Assembly: GCF_005222785.1 (NCBI RefSeq)
Contig: NZ_STGH01000001.1
Location: 1,550,001-1,614,000 of the forward strand
Length of the DNA: 64,000 nucleotides
Reading direction: 5' to 3'
From: Rhodobacter sp. SY28-1
GTDB lineage: Bacteria; Pseudomonadota; Alphaproteobacteria; Rhodobacterales; Rhodobacteraceae
Within the stretch, counting starts at the first letter, position 1. Each line of letters opens with the position of its first letter. The notes under the pieces are model-generated. The model was given only the letters and a program-made list of their open reading frames with translations, was not told the origin of the DNA and did not search any database. The position numbers and the translations under genes are program-made. Positions 17,512 to 26,385 of this stretch are shown piece after piece.

Positions 17512-19674
17512 TCAGGTCAGGCGGCGAGCCTCGGCGAGGTAGGGCGAAGTCTCGGCTAGGCTGTAGTGGCCGCGGGTCACCTTCTCGATCCGGCCGGTGC
17601 GCAGAAGCGTGCCGAAGCTGCGCAAGCCATCCTCGCGGCTGACCGGTTTGCCGCCGGCCGAGGCCATCATGCGGCGCATCAGCTGCGGCCGGGTGAATTG
17701 CTCACGCTTTTCGACGCAGGTGGCATAGGCGGCGGCGGCTTCCAGCATTTCGGCCATCGACTTCGCGCCGACGTTCTCGGCGAAAGCGGCCAGGCCGGAT
17801 TCGTCGATCTCGCGGCTGTCTTCGGCCAGATCCTCGTCGTCGTCAGCATCGGTCGCCGGGCCGTAGGATGGCTTGTCGAGCGCAATGTTGCGGGCCGGTG
17901 CCGCAGAGGCGGCGAGCGCCGCACCGGCACCGATCGCGCCCGACAGGCGGCCGGTCCGGACCGCGACCATCGGCTGGCCGTCGGGTTTGGCCGGGGCGAT
18001 ACCGGGCGTGGCGGGCGAGACGAGCGGCGCTGCGGTCGGAGCGGGGGCCACGGCGGGGCCGACGCGGTCGATGCGCTGTTCCGACACCAGGACAAGCGGC
18101 GGCGGGCTGATCATGCCCGGGCGGATCGTGCCGGGACGTGGTTCCTGCGGGCGGATGCTGACCGACTTGCGGCGGGTGGGCTTCACATCGGGCGCGGCCT
18201 CGGGGGCAGCAGGCGCGTCGGGCTGGATCGCCTCGGCCAGGTCGTCGCGGTAGGGGTCGAGGTTCACGTCCGTACGCGGGGCCTCATAGTCCAGGTCGGC
18301 GCGGTCGGCCTCGGTCGAGGCGACGGCGTTCTTCAGATGCGACAGGGCCTCTTGCCGGCGACGGTTCGCCTCTTCGGCCATCACCTCTTCGGCCTGCTGC
18401 ATCAGGCGCGCGATTTCGTCCGATTCGCTTTCGCCAGCCATCGCGCGGGTGGCCGCCGGATCGCTTGGCGCGGCGTCGAGGTCTTCGCTGGGATGCAGGC
18501 GCACGACGCGCGAGTTCAGGCGACGCGAGCGCTTGTTGGCCTTGACGACCGGAAGCTCGGGCGCGGCCTCGGCCGCCGCAGGCTCGGCGGTGACCTCGGG
18601 ATCAGCATCGGCCTCAACGGCGAGTTCGGTCGACGTTTCGGCGATTTCAGCCGTCTCAAGCTCGGTACCCGCATCCTCGGCGACGAAGGCGACCGGCGCT
18701 TCGGTGGGGGCGACGGGCAGCTCCATGTCGCTGTCGAAATACAGCGGATCATCTTCCAGGCGCGGCGCATCGGGCGCTGCGGAAAAGGCTGCGGCCTCGT
18801 CGGCGCTGACACCGTCCATGGCGGCAAGATCGGCCAGGTCCTCGGCGTCGGCTGCCGTTTCAACGGGCGCTTCCTCAAGGTCCGCCACGGCGACGAAAGG
18901 CTCTTCCTCCACCGGCTCGACGAAGGGAGAGAAGGTTTCGGCCCGTTCCTCGGTCTCGGCCACTTCGGACATCGCGTCCTCGACAAGGTCGTCGGCGAGG
19001 AAGGCCGCAGGTTCGGCAGGCTCGGCATCGGAAATCAGCGCACCCAGACGGGCGGCCACGTCCTGGCCGACTTCAGCCTCCAGGCTGTCCCCGGCCGCGT
19101 CGGCCGTATCCTCGTCAACCAGCGCGACGGCGGCATCGCCGTCCAGATCGGCGGTCAACTCCGGCTTGGCCTCGATCGGCTCGGCCACGAAGGGCGACGC
19201 TGCTGTGGTCAGGTCGGCGGCAGCGGGGTTCACCGCGCGACGGATGCGGGCCAGCTTGGCCGCGACGCCATCCGGGATCACATCCTGCACCGAAGGCTCG
19301 GTCGCGCCTTCGTCTTCCTCGACCGCGAAGTCGGGCGCGTCCAGATCGGCCGACTGGCGGCGGGGCACCTGGTTGAAAAGGATGCGCGGGGTCACTGCGG
19401 GTTCGGCCGGGCTGTCTGCCAGCGCCTCGGCCCGCGGGGCATCGTCACGCTGCCCGGCGGCGGCGGCAAGACGCGACAATTCTCGTTCGGCAAGGCGGTG
19501 CAGCATGGCGGCATCGGGCGGCGGAGGCTCGGCCCCGAAATGGCGGTCCTGTGCGGCGAGGTCGCGGAAGTATTCGGCAATCGCCTTCATGGTGTCGAAG
19601 GGATTCTCGAAGCCTTCCAGCGTGCAGCTGAAAGTCCCGTAGGACACGGTCAGGATCTTGCTTTCACTGGTCAT
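17512..19674 (-). CDS. Large acidic low-complexity protein of unknown function
   Basis: A 720-residue, strongly acidic, Ala/Glu/Pro/Asp-rich protein. A conserved-looking N-terminal domain (MTSESKILTVSYGTFSCTLE, then NPFDTMKAIAEYFRDLAAQDRHFGAEPP) is followed by about 500 residues of low-complexity acidic sequence with a basic patch (KANKRSRRLNSRVVRLHPSED). A compact C-terminal domain follows from about residue 625 (AEMLEAAAAYATCVEKREQFTRPQLMRRM). No signal peptide, membrane span or catalytic motif is visible, suggesting a cytoplasmic scaffold or regulator. I do not recognise a function. It is divergent from thiN. Confidence 0.72.
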   Translation of the reverse strand: MTSESKILTVSYGTFSCTLEGFENPFDTMKAIAEYFRDLAAQDRHFGAEPPPPDAAMLHRLAERELSRLAAAAGQRDDAPRAEALADSPAEPAVTPRILFNQVPRRQSADLDAPDFAVEEDEGATEPSVQDVIPDGVAAKLARIRRAVNPAAADLTTAASPFVAEPIEAKPELTADLDGDAAVALVDEDTADAAGDSLEAEVGQDVAARLGALISDAEPAEPAAFLADDLVEDAMSEVAETEERAETFSPFVEPVEEEPFVAVADLEEAPVETAADAEDLADLAAMDGVSADEAAAFSAAPDAPRLEDDPLYFDSDMELPVAPTEAPVAFVAEDAGTELETAEIAETSTELAVEADADPEVTAEPAAAEAAPELPVVKANKRSRRLNSRVVRLHPSEDLDAAPSDPAATRAMAGESESDEIARLMQQAEEVMAEEANRRRQEALSHLKNAVASTEADRADLDYEAPRTDVNLDPYRDDLAEAIQPDAPAAPEAAPDVKPTRRKSVSIRPQEPRPGTIRPGMISPPPLVLVSEQRIDRVGPAVAPAPTAAPLVSPATPGIAPAKPDGQPMVAVRTGRLSGAIGAGAALAASAAPARNIALDKPSYGPATDADDDEDLAEDSREIDESGLAAFAENVGAKSMAEMLEAAAAYATCVEKREQFTRPQLMRRMMASAGGKPVSREDGLRSFGTLLRTGRIEKVTRGHYSLAETSPYLAEARRLT

Positions 19675-19810
19675 GACTGGACAGCCTTTCGCCTTGGTCG
19701 TCTCACGATAGTCTCGGACACCGTCCTAATGCATGGACAGACCGGGGTAATTTGATGGATTGATTGTGGCCGGGCCCCCAGGAATCTGCCTTAATTGGAT
19801 ACAGTCTTAC

Positions 19811-20479
19811 ATGAAATTGCCGATTGTCCAGTCAACCCACGGTGTAACGCTTGCCGGAGGGGGACCGTTCCCGGCGCGTGATCTTGCGCTGGCGCTGCGA
19901 CGCGCGCCGGTACCGGTGGCCGCGGACGGCGGGGCTGACCGGCTTCTGCAGCTGGGGGTGACGCCACAGGCGGTGATCGGCGACATGGATTCGATTTCCG
20001 CCACGGCGCGCGCGGCAATTCCCGTGGCCCACCAACATCTTGTGGCGGAACAGGTCACCACCGACTTCGACAAGGCGCTGCGGCTGATCGAGGCGCCGCT
20101 GGTCATTGCTCTGGGCTTTGCCGGGGCGCGGCTGGACCATGGGCTCGCCGCCTTTGCCACCCTGATCGCCCGGGCCGAACGGCGGTGCCTGTTGATCGGC
20201 CCGAAGGACTTTGCCTTCGCCGCGCCGCGCCGGCTGGAACTGGACCTGATGCCCGGCGATCCTCTGTCCCTGTTTCCGATGGCATCGGTCACGGGGACCA
20301 GCACGGGCCTGGAATGGCCGATCTCGGGCATCGACTTTGCCCCTGACGGGATGATCGGCACATCGAACCGGGTGGTGGAGCGTCGGGTCGTGCTGGAGTT
20401 CGACCGGAGGGGCATGCTGGTGATCCTGCCCCGGCGCCGGCTGGACGCGGCGATCAGGGCGCTTCGGGCAGCACCGTGA
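19811..20479 (+). CDS. thiN: Thiamine diphosphokinase
   Basis: A 222-residue thiamine pyrophosphokinase, converting thiamine and ATP to thiamine diphosphate. The catalytic segment AADGGADRLLQLG, the VIGDMDSIS motif and TTDFDKAL, plus GFAGARLDHGLA, are all diagnostic of the family. The ATG at 19811 (MKLPIVQS) gives family length; a frame extension of 17 codons upstream is unlikely to be translated. The 3' end overlaps the convergent EamA gene by 26 bp. Confidence 0.88.
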   Translation: MKLPIVQSTHGVTLAGGGPFPARDLALALRRAPVPVAADGGADRLLQLGVTPQAVIGDMDSISATARAAIPVAHQHLVAEQVTTDFDKALRLIEAPLVIALGFAGARLDHGLAAFATLIARAERRCLLIGPKDFAFAAPRRLELDLMPGDPLSLFPMASVTGTSTGLEWPISGIDFAPDGMIGTSNRVVERRVVLEFDRRGMLVILPRRRLDAAIRALRAAP

Positions 20480-21392
20480 CGTTGGGCTCGCGCGCCTTGG
20501 CTTTGGCCGTCAGACGCTCTCGGTAGATGATGTAGAGGCCGGAGGAGACGATGATCGCGATGCCGATCCAGGTCAGACGGTTCGGGAAGTCGCCGAAGAT
20601 CAGGTAGCCCAGGATCACCGCCGTCACGATCTCGCAGTAGTGCAGGGGGGCGAGCGTGGCCGAGGGCGCATACTTCAGCGCGTAGGTCATGCACATGTGG
20701 CTGACCGCGGCCCAGAAGCCCACGCCGAAGAGCCAGAGCCAGTTCCAGCCCGCAGGCCAGATCGGGTCGAGCGAGGTGATGCCGGAGCCATCGGCAAGGA
20801 TCATCACCGGCAGGCAGAGAAGCAGCCCGGTCCAGGAGGTGTGGAACTGCATGGTAACGGGGTGCATCCAGGCGGAAATCGCGCGGGTGACAAGCATGTA
20901 GAAGGCAAAGAGGAAGGCCGTGGCAAGGGGCCAGAGCGCGACAAGTCCGAAGGCGGCGAGCGAGGGCTGGATCACGAACATCGCGCCGACAAAGCCCACG
21001 GCGCAGGCGGCGATACGGCGCGGGCCGACCTGGTCGCCAAAGAGGAAATACCCCAGGATCAACAGGATGAAGGGTTCGACGAAGACGATGGCCAGCGCGT
21101 CGGCGATGGGCATGTATTCGATGGCCGAAACGAAGGCATAGGTCGAGACGAGCAGGAAAAGGGCCCGCAGGGTGGTGTAGGCCAGTGCCTTGGCGTCCAG
21201 TCCCAGCGGCAGGCGCATGACCAGCACGACGGGCAGCATGAGGGCGGTCTGCACCACAAAGCGGGCGGCGGTGACCTGGCCCACGGGCACGCCGTTTTCG
21301 GCGGCAAGCTTGGCGGCCACGTCCAGAAGTGGCGCGATCACGCAGAAGGCGAGCATCAGGACGACGCCCTGAAGGGTGGTGTCGCGGGTCAT
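20454..21392 (-). CDS. EamA/DMT family membrane transporter
   Basis: A 312-residue drug/metabolite transporter with ten hydrophobic spans in two EamA repeats (for example ALAIVFVEPFILLILGYFLFGD in the first and EIVTAVILGYLIFGDFPNRLTW in the second). Members export amino acids, nucleosides or metabolites; the substrate is unknown. Its C-terminal codons overlap the convergent thiN gene by 26 bp. 225 bp without a gene lie upstream. Confidence 0.85.
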   Translation of the reverse strand: MTRDTTLQGVVLMLAFCVIAPLLDVAAKLAAENGVPVGQVTAARFVVQTALMLPVVLVMRLPLGLDAKALAYTTLRALFLLVSTYAFVSAIEYMPIADALAIVFVEPFILLILGYFLFGDQVGPRRIAACAVGFVGAMFVIQPSLAAFGLVALWPLATAFLFAFYMLVTRAISAWMHPVTMQFHTSWTGLLLCLPVMILADGSGITSLDPIWPAGWNWLWLFGVGFWAAVSHMCMTYALKYAPSATLAPLHYCEIVTAVILGYLIFGDFPNRLTWIGIAIIVSSGLYIIYRERLTAKAKAREPNVTVLPEAP

Positions 21393-21582
21393 GTGTCTTG
21401 CCTAGCGGCTGGGCCCATCGGATTCCTGCCTGAAAGCGACATCGCAGGCGGAGGGGGCGGTCTTCGAATTGAGCGCTGACGCGCGAGCCTTTTGTCTCGT
21501 CGTCGGGCCTGCGCCCTCCTCCTCGGGTGATGGGGGCGTTGCCCGTGCCTCCGGCTTCCCGAACCAATGGCGAAACCCTCGG

Positions 21583-21594
21583 CCCCCCCCCCCC
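21583..21594. repeat. Homopolymer of 12 cytosines
   Basis: Twelve consecutive C followed by GGG lie in the 225-bp gap between the EamA and sdaA genes, 24 bp beyond the sdaA stop. Such a tract is prone to slippage and to sequencing error; no gene crosses it. Confidence 0.7.
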
Positions 21595-21617
21595 GGGATT
21601 TTTCGAGACGGGAAAGT

Positions 21618-22997
21618 TCAGCAGTTCGGGACGTTGACCGCCAGCCCGCCGAGCGAGGTTTCCTTGTACTTCTCGTGCATGTCGCGGCCCGTCTGGCGCA
21701 TCGTCTCGATGCAGACGTCAAGGCTGACGAGGTGCTGGCCGTCGCCGCGCAAGCTGAGCGAGGCAGCCGAGACCGCCTTGATCGCGCCGAGGCCGTTCCG
21801 TTCGATGCAGGGCACCTGCACGAGGCCCTTGACCGGGTCGCAGGTCATGCCGAGGTGGTGCTCCAGCGCGATCTCGGCGGCGTTTTCCACCTGTTCGGGG
21901 GTGCCCCCCAGCACGGCGCAGAGGCCTGCGGCGGCCATGGCGGCGGCAGAGCCGACTTCGGCCTGGCAGCCGCATTCGGCGCCGGAAATCGAGGCGTTGT
22001 GTTTGCAGAGGCCTCCGATCGCGGCGGCGGTCAGGAGGAAGTCGCCGACCCTTGCGGTCGATGCCCCTGGCACATGGTCGAGGTAGTACCGCAGGACTGC
22101 CGGGACCACACCTGCGGCGCCGTTGGTCGGCGCGGTCACGACCTGGCCACCGGCGGCGTTCTCCTCGTTCACCGCCATCGCGTACAGCGACATCCAGTCG
22201 TTGATCGTATGCGGCGGGGTGAGGTTCAGGACCCGTTCGGCGATCAGCGCGTCGTGGATGCCCTTGGCACGGCGGCGGACCTTGAGGCCTCCGGGCAGGA
22301 TGCCCTCGCCCTTCATGCCCCGGGAAATGCAGTCGTTCATCACCTGCCAGATCCGGTTGATCCCGGCGTCCAACTCTGCGGCAGAGCGGAACTTCAGCTC
22401 ATTCTGGCGTTTCATCGCCGCGATGGAGAGGCCGGAGCGCTTCGCCATCTCCAGCATTTCGGCGGCGGTCTCGAACGGCCAGGGCACATCGGCCCGCGCC
22501 TTGGACTTGGCACCCCCGGCCTCGGCCTGTTCGGCAGCGGTCAGGACGAAGCCGCCGCCGATGGAATAGTAGGTCTCCTCCAGGATCACGTCGCCCTGGG
22601 CGTCAGTGGCTTTCAGGATCATCCCATTGGCATGGCCGGGAAGGGCTGGGCCGTAGTCAAAGACCAGGTCCTTGCCCGGGTCGAAGGCAAGGGTGCCGAG
22701 GCCCGGTGCCTCGATCACCTTCGTCTCCTTGATCCGCGCCAGCACCGCCTCGGCCTTGTCGGCGTCATAGGTGTCGGGCGCGAACCCGGCGAGGCCGAGG
22801 ATCGTCGCCCGGTCGGTGGCATGGCCGACCCCGGTGAAGGCGAGGGACCCATGCAGCGACGCCCGCAATCCGTGGAAATGGAACGGCGAGGCGCGTAGCG
22901 CATCAAGGAACCGCGCGGCGGCGACCATCGGTCCCATCGTGTGGCTGGAGGACGGGCCGATGCCCACCTTGAACATGTCGAAGACTGAGAGGAACAT
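21618..22997 (-). CDS. sdaA: L-serine ammonia-lyase (single-chain, iron-sulfur type)
   Basis: A 459-residue fused alpha/beta L-serine dehydratase that deaminates serine to pyruvate and ammonia. The N-terminal domain begins with FDMFKVGIGPSSSHTMGPM, and the C-terminal catalytic domain has cysteines for a 4Fe-4S cluster in CKHNASISGAECGCQAEVGSA and in TCDPVKGLVQVPC. Its ATG overlaps the upstream GST-like gene's stop (TGATG), so the two GST-like genes and sdaA form one unit. Confidence 0.93.
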   Translation of the reverse strand: MFLSVFDMFKVGIGPSSSHTMGPMVAAARFLDALRASPFHFHGLRASLHGSLAFTGVGHATDRATILGLAGFAPDTYDADKAEAVLARIKETKVIEAPGLGTLAFDPGKDLVFDYGPALPGHANGMILKATDAQGDVILEETYYSIGGGFVLTAAEQAEAGGAKSKARADVPWPFETAAEMLEMAKRSGLSIAAMKRQNELKFRSAAELDAGINRIWQVMNDCISRGMKGEGILPGGLKVRRRAKGIHDALIAERVLNLTPPHTINDWMSLYAMAVNEENAAGGQVVTAPTNGAAGVVPAVLRYYLDHVPGASTARVGDFLLTAAAIGGLCKHNASISGAECGCQAEVGSAAAMAAAGLCAVLGGTPEQVENAAEIALEHHLGMTCDPVKGLVQVPCIERNGLGAIKAVSAASLSLRGDGQHLVSLDVCIETMRQTGRDMHEKYKETSLGGLAVNVPNC

Positions 22998-23662
22998 CAG
23001 GAACCTGGGTTGGTGAAGGGGGTGGGGCCGAGGCCGTCGGAGGCTGCGACGCGCAGGGCGGCGGGGCGGGCCTCATGCGCGGCGAGGACGGCTTTCAGAT
23101 GTGGGAAGTCGTCGATCCGGATACCATAGGGCGCGGGCGGCAGAAGGATCAGCCAGCGCACGAGGACGCCGATGTAATAGCCCAGCACGCCTGGATGATC
23201 CGCCGACAGCCAGCGCGGGGCCTGCGTGGCGATCATCTGCTCCACCAGTCCCAGTCGCGCCACGATCTGCTCTTGTGCCGCGGCCTGTGCCGCAGCCGAG
23301 TTCGCTTCGCCTGCCGCGCGGTGTGGGTAGAACATCGCCAGCGCCGCCTGGTGCAGCGCGTTCGAGGTGAAGAACAGCCAGGACAGGAAGGCCCCGCGGT
23401 CGGGGTCCTGGGGTCCGGGGCCAAGCCGCCCCGTCCGGTCCACCAGCCACAGAAGGATCGCCGCCGTCTCGAACATCGGGCCGTCGTCGGTTTCTAGTGC
23501 CGGGATCAGGCCCACGGGGTTCACCTGCCGGTATTCGGGGCTGGAAAGCGCGCCGCCCACGATGTCGACGATGGCCAGCGTGTGCGGCAATTCCAGCTCT
23601 TCCAGCGCAAAGCGGACGATGGTCGAGGCGAAGTCGGGCGCGTGGTGGAGCGTCAGGGTCAC
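22997..23662 (-). CDS. Glutathione S-transferase-like protein (copy 1)
   Basis: A 221-residue cytosolic GST-fold protein. The thioredoxin-like N-terminal half (LTLHHAPDFASTIVRFALEE) contains VNPVGLIPALET (cis-Pro) and FETAAILLWLVD (the ET glutathione-binding pair). The all-helical C-terminal half ends GLGPTPFTNPGS. It is clearly related to the next gene upstream, with which it overlaps by ATGA. The substrate is unknown; either conjugation or glutathione-dependent reduction is possible. Confidence 0.85.
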   Translation of the reverse strand: MTLTLHHAPDFASTIVRFALEELELPHTLAIVDIVGGALSSPEYRQVNPVGLIPALETDDGPMFETAAILLWLVDRTGRLGPGPQDPDRGAFLSWLFFTSNALHQAALAMFYPHRAAGEANSAAAQAAAQEQIVARLGLVEQMIATQAPRWLSADHPGVLGYYIGVLVRWLILLPPAPYGIRIDDFPHLKAVLAAHEARPAALRVAASDGLGPTPFTNPGS

Positions 23663-24339
23663 AGGACAGATCCTTCCGGCGGGTTCGGCTGTTCGGGCCG
23701 GGTGAAGGGATGGGGGCCCAGCCCCTCGGCCCGGGCGACGATGGGGGTTTCCACCCGATGTTCTTGTGCGCGGGCAAGCTCTGCAAGGGTGGGAAACTCT
23801 GCAAGGTCCAGCCAGCGCGGGGCGTCCACCGGATACAGCGCGGACCAGCGGGACAAGGTGATGGTGTAGACGCCCAGGGGCCGACCCGCCGCGAACAGGA
23901 CGGGATGCGCCTTGGCGGCAGCGTCCAGCAAGGCGAAATGGCGCAGCATGCGGGCCGACATGATTTCATGATGCGCGGCATGGGCATCGGCTGGCGCGTA
24001 CTGATGCGGGTAGAAGATCGTGCGCAGGTCGGCATGCGCGGTGTTCGACAGGAAGAACAGCCATTTCAGGAAGACCGGACGGTCCGCATTGCCGGGCGCG
24101 GGGCCAAGCTTGTGCGTGTCCACCAGCCACAACAGGATCGCCCCGGTTTCCGAGATCGGCCCCACTGGCGTCTCCAGCGTCGGGATCAGCCCGGTCGGGT
24201 TCAAGGCGCGGTAGGCGGGTCCGTCCTGCTGACGCCGGGACCGGTCGACCAGCGCCGTCCGATAGGGAATGCCTGCCCCATCCAGCACCAGCCGGATGAT
24301 CAGCGAGGCATTGTCCGGGGCGTAGTGCAACAGATACAT
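23659..24339 (-). CDS. Glutathione S-transferase-like protein (copy 2)
   Basis: A 226-residue paralogue of the downstream gene, sharing LNPTGLIPTLET, SETGAILLWLVD, FYPH and the ending GLGPHPFTRPE. The start is the ATG at 24339, 5 nt after GAAGGA; the frame is open another 114 codons upstream but that stretch has no protein-like character. It is first of the GST-GST-sdaA unit and divergent from the EF-hand gene. Confidence 0.83.
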   Translation of the reverse strand: MYLLHYAPDNASLIIRLVLDGAGIPYRTALVDRSRRQQDGPAYRALNPTGLIPTLETPVGPISETGAILLWLVDTHKLGPAPGNADRPVFLKWLFFLSNTAHADLRTIFYPHQYAPADAHAAHHEIMSARMLRHFALLDAAAKAHPVLFAAGRPLGVYTITLSRWSALYPVDAPRWLDLAEFPTLAELARAQEHRVETPIVARAEGLGPHPFTRPEQPNPPEGSVL

Positions 24340-24457
24340 CGGGGTCCTTCGGCCTTGGTGGTGCCAAGCTTGCGCAACTATCGCCACATCGCTGCGAAAA
24401 AAGCGACCCTCTGCAGCAGATCGACGCTGTGCAGTTAACCGGCTGGAAACCTTGTCA

Positions 24458-24472
24458 GGGCAAGACTTGCCC
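24458..24472. repeat. GGGCAAG/CTTGCCC inverted repeat before the EF-hand gene
   Basis: A perfect 7-bp inverted repeat around a single base lies 24 bp upstream of the EF-hand gene start in a 156-bp divergent intergenic region. It could be an operator or a leader hairpin; no function is known. Confidence 0.4.
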
Positions 24473-24495
24473 GGCGAGAGCTGGCGGAGGACGGA

Positions 24496-25035
24496 ATGCA
24501 GCGGAAAACGGGGATCATCATTCTGGCGATGCTTGCCATGGCACAGGTGGCCCTGGCCGAGGAGACGGGGCTGGAAAAGGCGATGGGCCGAGACCCCGAC
24601 CGCTTCGCCCCGCGGGTGACGGACCTGATCGCCGGGTTCGGCGGGCCGGAGGGCCTGACGGCTGCGGGGATCGAGGATCACATCGAGCTGGAACGGGCGG
24701 CGGCCCGCGCGTCCTCCCTGCGGCGGATGCTGGCGATGGACCTTGATGCCGACGGCGCGCTGGACGCACGGGAACTTGCAGTCACCCAGCGCGCCGCCAG
24801 CGCCAGCGGCCGGGGCAGGCTGGAGCGTCAGTTCCGCGCCGCTGACCTGAACGGCGATGGCCGCATCGACACAGGAGAGATGGCCGCCGATGCCCGCGCC
24901 GCGGCCCTGCGCGCCCTGGGCGAGGAGGAGGCCACGATGCTGCGCGCGCTCCTGTCGCTGGACCGCGATGGCAATGCCGCCCTGTCGGTGGACGAGATCG
25001 AGGCCGCAGCGGCCCTTGCGGCACAGGCCGGCTGA
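24496..25035 (+). CDS. Exported EF-hand (calcium-binding) protein
   Basis: A 179-residue protein with a signal peptide (1-21, ending QVALA). It contains EF-hand-type calcium loops: DLDADGALDARE near residue 81, DLNGDGRIDTGE near 115 and a poorer DRDGNAALSVDE near 153. Probably periplasmic; calsymin-like roles have been described for such alphaproteobacterial proteins but nothing here specifies one. GGAGG lies upstream of the ATG. Confidence 0.85.
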   Translation: MQRKTGIIILAMLAMAQVALAEETGLEKAMGRDPDRFAPRVTDLIAGFGGPEGLTAAGIEDHIELERAAARASSLRRMLAMDLDADGALDARELAVTQRAASASGRGRLERQFRAADLNGDGRIDTGEMAADARAAALRALGEEEATMLRALLSLDRDGNAALSVDEIEAAAALAAQAG

Positions 25036-25135
25036 GCCCCGGTGTTTCCCGATTGCGGGTGAATTGTCCCGTGCGAAGCCTCTCGCCCTGTGGCAGTCTT
25101 TGCGCTATTGCGGGGCAACCAAAAGGGGATTTCGC

Positions 25136-25921
25136 ATGGCTGCCGAGCTTTCACCCATCGATCAGGCCAAATACGTCGCCGCGCGCCGGTCTGTCGATTT
25201 CGTCGAACCGGGGATGAAGCTGGGGCTCGGGACCGGGTCGACGGCGGCCTGGATGGTGCGCTGCCTGGCGGAACGGGTGCGCGAGGACGGGCTGCAGGTG
25301 ACCTGCGTGGCGACCTCGACCCGCACGGCGGATCTGGCGCGGTCCAGCGCGCTCACGGTCGTCGGGTTGGACGAGGTGAAATGGCTGGACCTGACCATCG
25401 ACGGCGCGGACGAGTTTGACGCGAACCTGAACCTGATCAAGGGCGGCGGCGCGGCGCTTCTGCAGGAAAAGATCGTGGCGACGGCCAGCGACCGGATGAT
25501 CGTGATCGCCGATGCGGCGAAGGAAGTGGCACAGCTTGGCGCGTTTCCGCTGCCGGTCGAGGTGATCCCCTTCGGCTGGCAGACCACCAAGGCGCTGATC
25601 GAGGAAACGCTGTACAGCCTGGACGTGATGAACCGCGAAGTCAGCCTGCGCATGGTCAATGATGCGCCCTTGCGGACGGATGAGGGGCATTACCTTCTGG
25701 ACCTGAACCTCAAGCGGATCGGCAATCCGCGCCAGCTGGCGCTGGTCCTGAACCAGATCCCGGGCGTGGTCGAGAACGGGCTCTTCATTGACATCTGCGA
25801 CATCGTGGTGATCGGGCAAGGCGACGGCCGGGTGACGGTGCGCGACATCAACTCGGGCCGGATCGAGAATGGCGCGGTCGACCTGACCGAAAGCCGCAAC
25901 ATCTTTGCCGACCTCGACTGA
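25136..25921 (+). CDS. rpiA: Ribose-5-phosphate isomerase A
   Basis: A 261-residue RpiA interconverting ribose 5-phosphate and ribulose 5-phosphate. Recognisable segments are LGLGTGSTAAWMV (phosphate loop), DLTIDGADEFD with catalytic acidic residues, and LIKGGGAALLQEKIVA. Family length is 220-260. AAGGGGAT precedes the ATG. In a Rhodobacteraceae member it serves the pentose phosphate pathway, and the Calvin cycle if that is present. Confidence 0.95.
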   Translation: MAAELSPIDQAKYVAARRSVDFVEPGMKLGLGTGSTAAWMVRCLAERVREDGLQVTCVATSTRTADLARSSALTVVGLDEVKWLDLTIDGADEFDANLNLIKGGGAALLQEKIVATASDRMIVIADAAKEVAQLGAFPLPVEVIPFGWQTTKALIEETLYSLDVMNREVSLRMVNDAPLRTDEGHYLLDLNLKRIGNPRQLALVLNQIPGVVENGLFIDICDIVVIGQGDGRVTVRDINSGRIENGAVDLTESRNIFADLD

Positions 25922-25950
25922 GCGGCGGATCGCGGCGTGATCCGGGCCGG

Positions 25951-26271
25951 ATGAGCAACATCCTGTTCATTTGCGGCAAGGCGCGAAAGCGCAGCCCGAC
26001 GGCAGCGGCTGTGGCCGAGCAGCTGGGTCTCCATTCCGATTTTGCGGGCCTCAGCACCGATGCCGACGAACGTGTAACACCCGAGCATCTGGCCTGGGCA
26101 GACACGATCGCGGTGATGGAGAAGGCCCAGCTGTCCCGCCTGAAACGGCAGATGGCCGCCCAGCTTAAGGGAAAGCGGCTGGTTTGTTTGGATATTCCCG
26201 ACACCTATGACTTCATGCAGCCGGAACTGGTCGATCTGTTTCAGTCCCGCCTTCAGCGCATCCTTCGCTAG
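25951..26271 (+). CDS. Small low-molecular-weight phosphotyrosine-phosphatase-like protein
   Basis: A 106-residue protein with the P-loop CGKARKRS, fitting C-x5-R-S with Cys8 and Arg14, and a late acidic segment CLDIPDTYDFM in the place of the general-acid loop. It is shorter than classical LMW-PTPs (about 150 residues). Homologues of this short type occur widely, but their substrate is unknown. It follows rpiA by 29 bp and precedes a terminator-like hairpin. Confidence 0.78.
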   Translation: MSNILFICGKARKRSPTAAAVAEQLGLHSDFAGLSTDADERVTPEHLAWADTIAVMEKAQLSRLKRQMAAQLKGKRLVCLDIPDTYDFMQPELVDLFQSRLQRILR

Positions 26272-26309
26272 GGGCGCGGCCCCCACTTACCATCAGGGAA
26301 CCGAAAAGT

Positions 26310-26337
26310 GCGGCCCCGGGCTTCCGTCCCGGGCCGC
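26310..26337 (+). terminator. Hairpin terminator between the phosphatase-like gene and gor
   Basis: GCGGCCCCGGG pairs with CCCGGGCCGC (one bulged C) around a short loop. It lies 38 bp after the phosphatase-like stop codon. No T-run follows. Confidence 0.5.
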
Positions 26338-26385
26338 GAAGGCTTAGCTGTGGCGCTGAATAGAGCTGCGGACGAGGCGCGTGAC

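Noticed and set aside
17566-19755. 729-codon plus-strand frame opposite the acidic 720-residue protein
   Set aside because: Mirror frame caused by the Ala/Glu/Asp-rich codons of the minus gene; no start site, domain or neighbour supports it. The minus frame has plausible folded ends.
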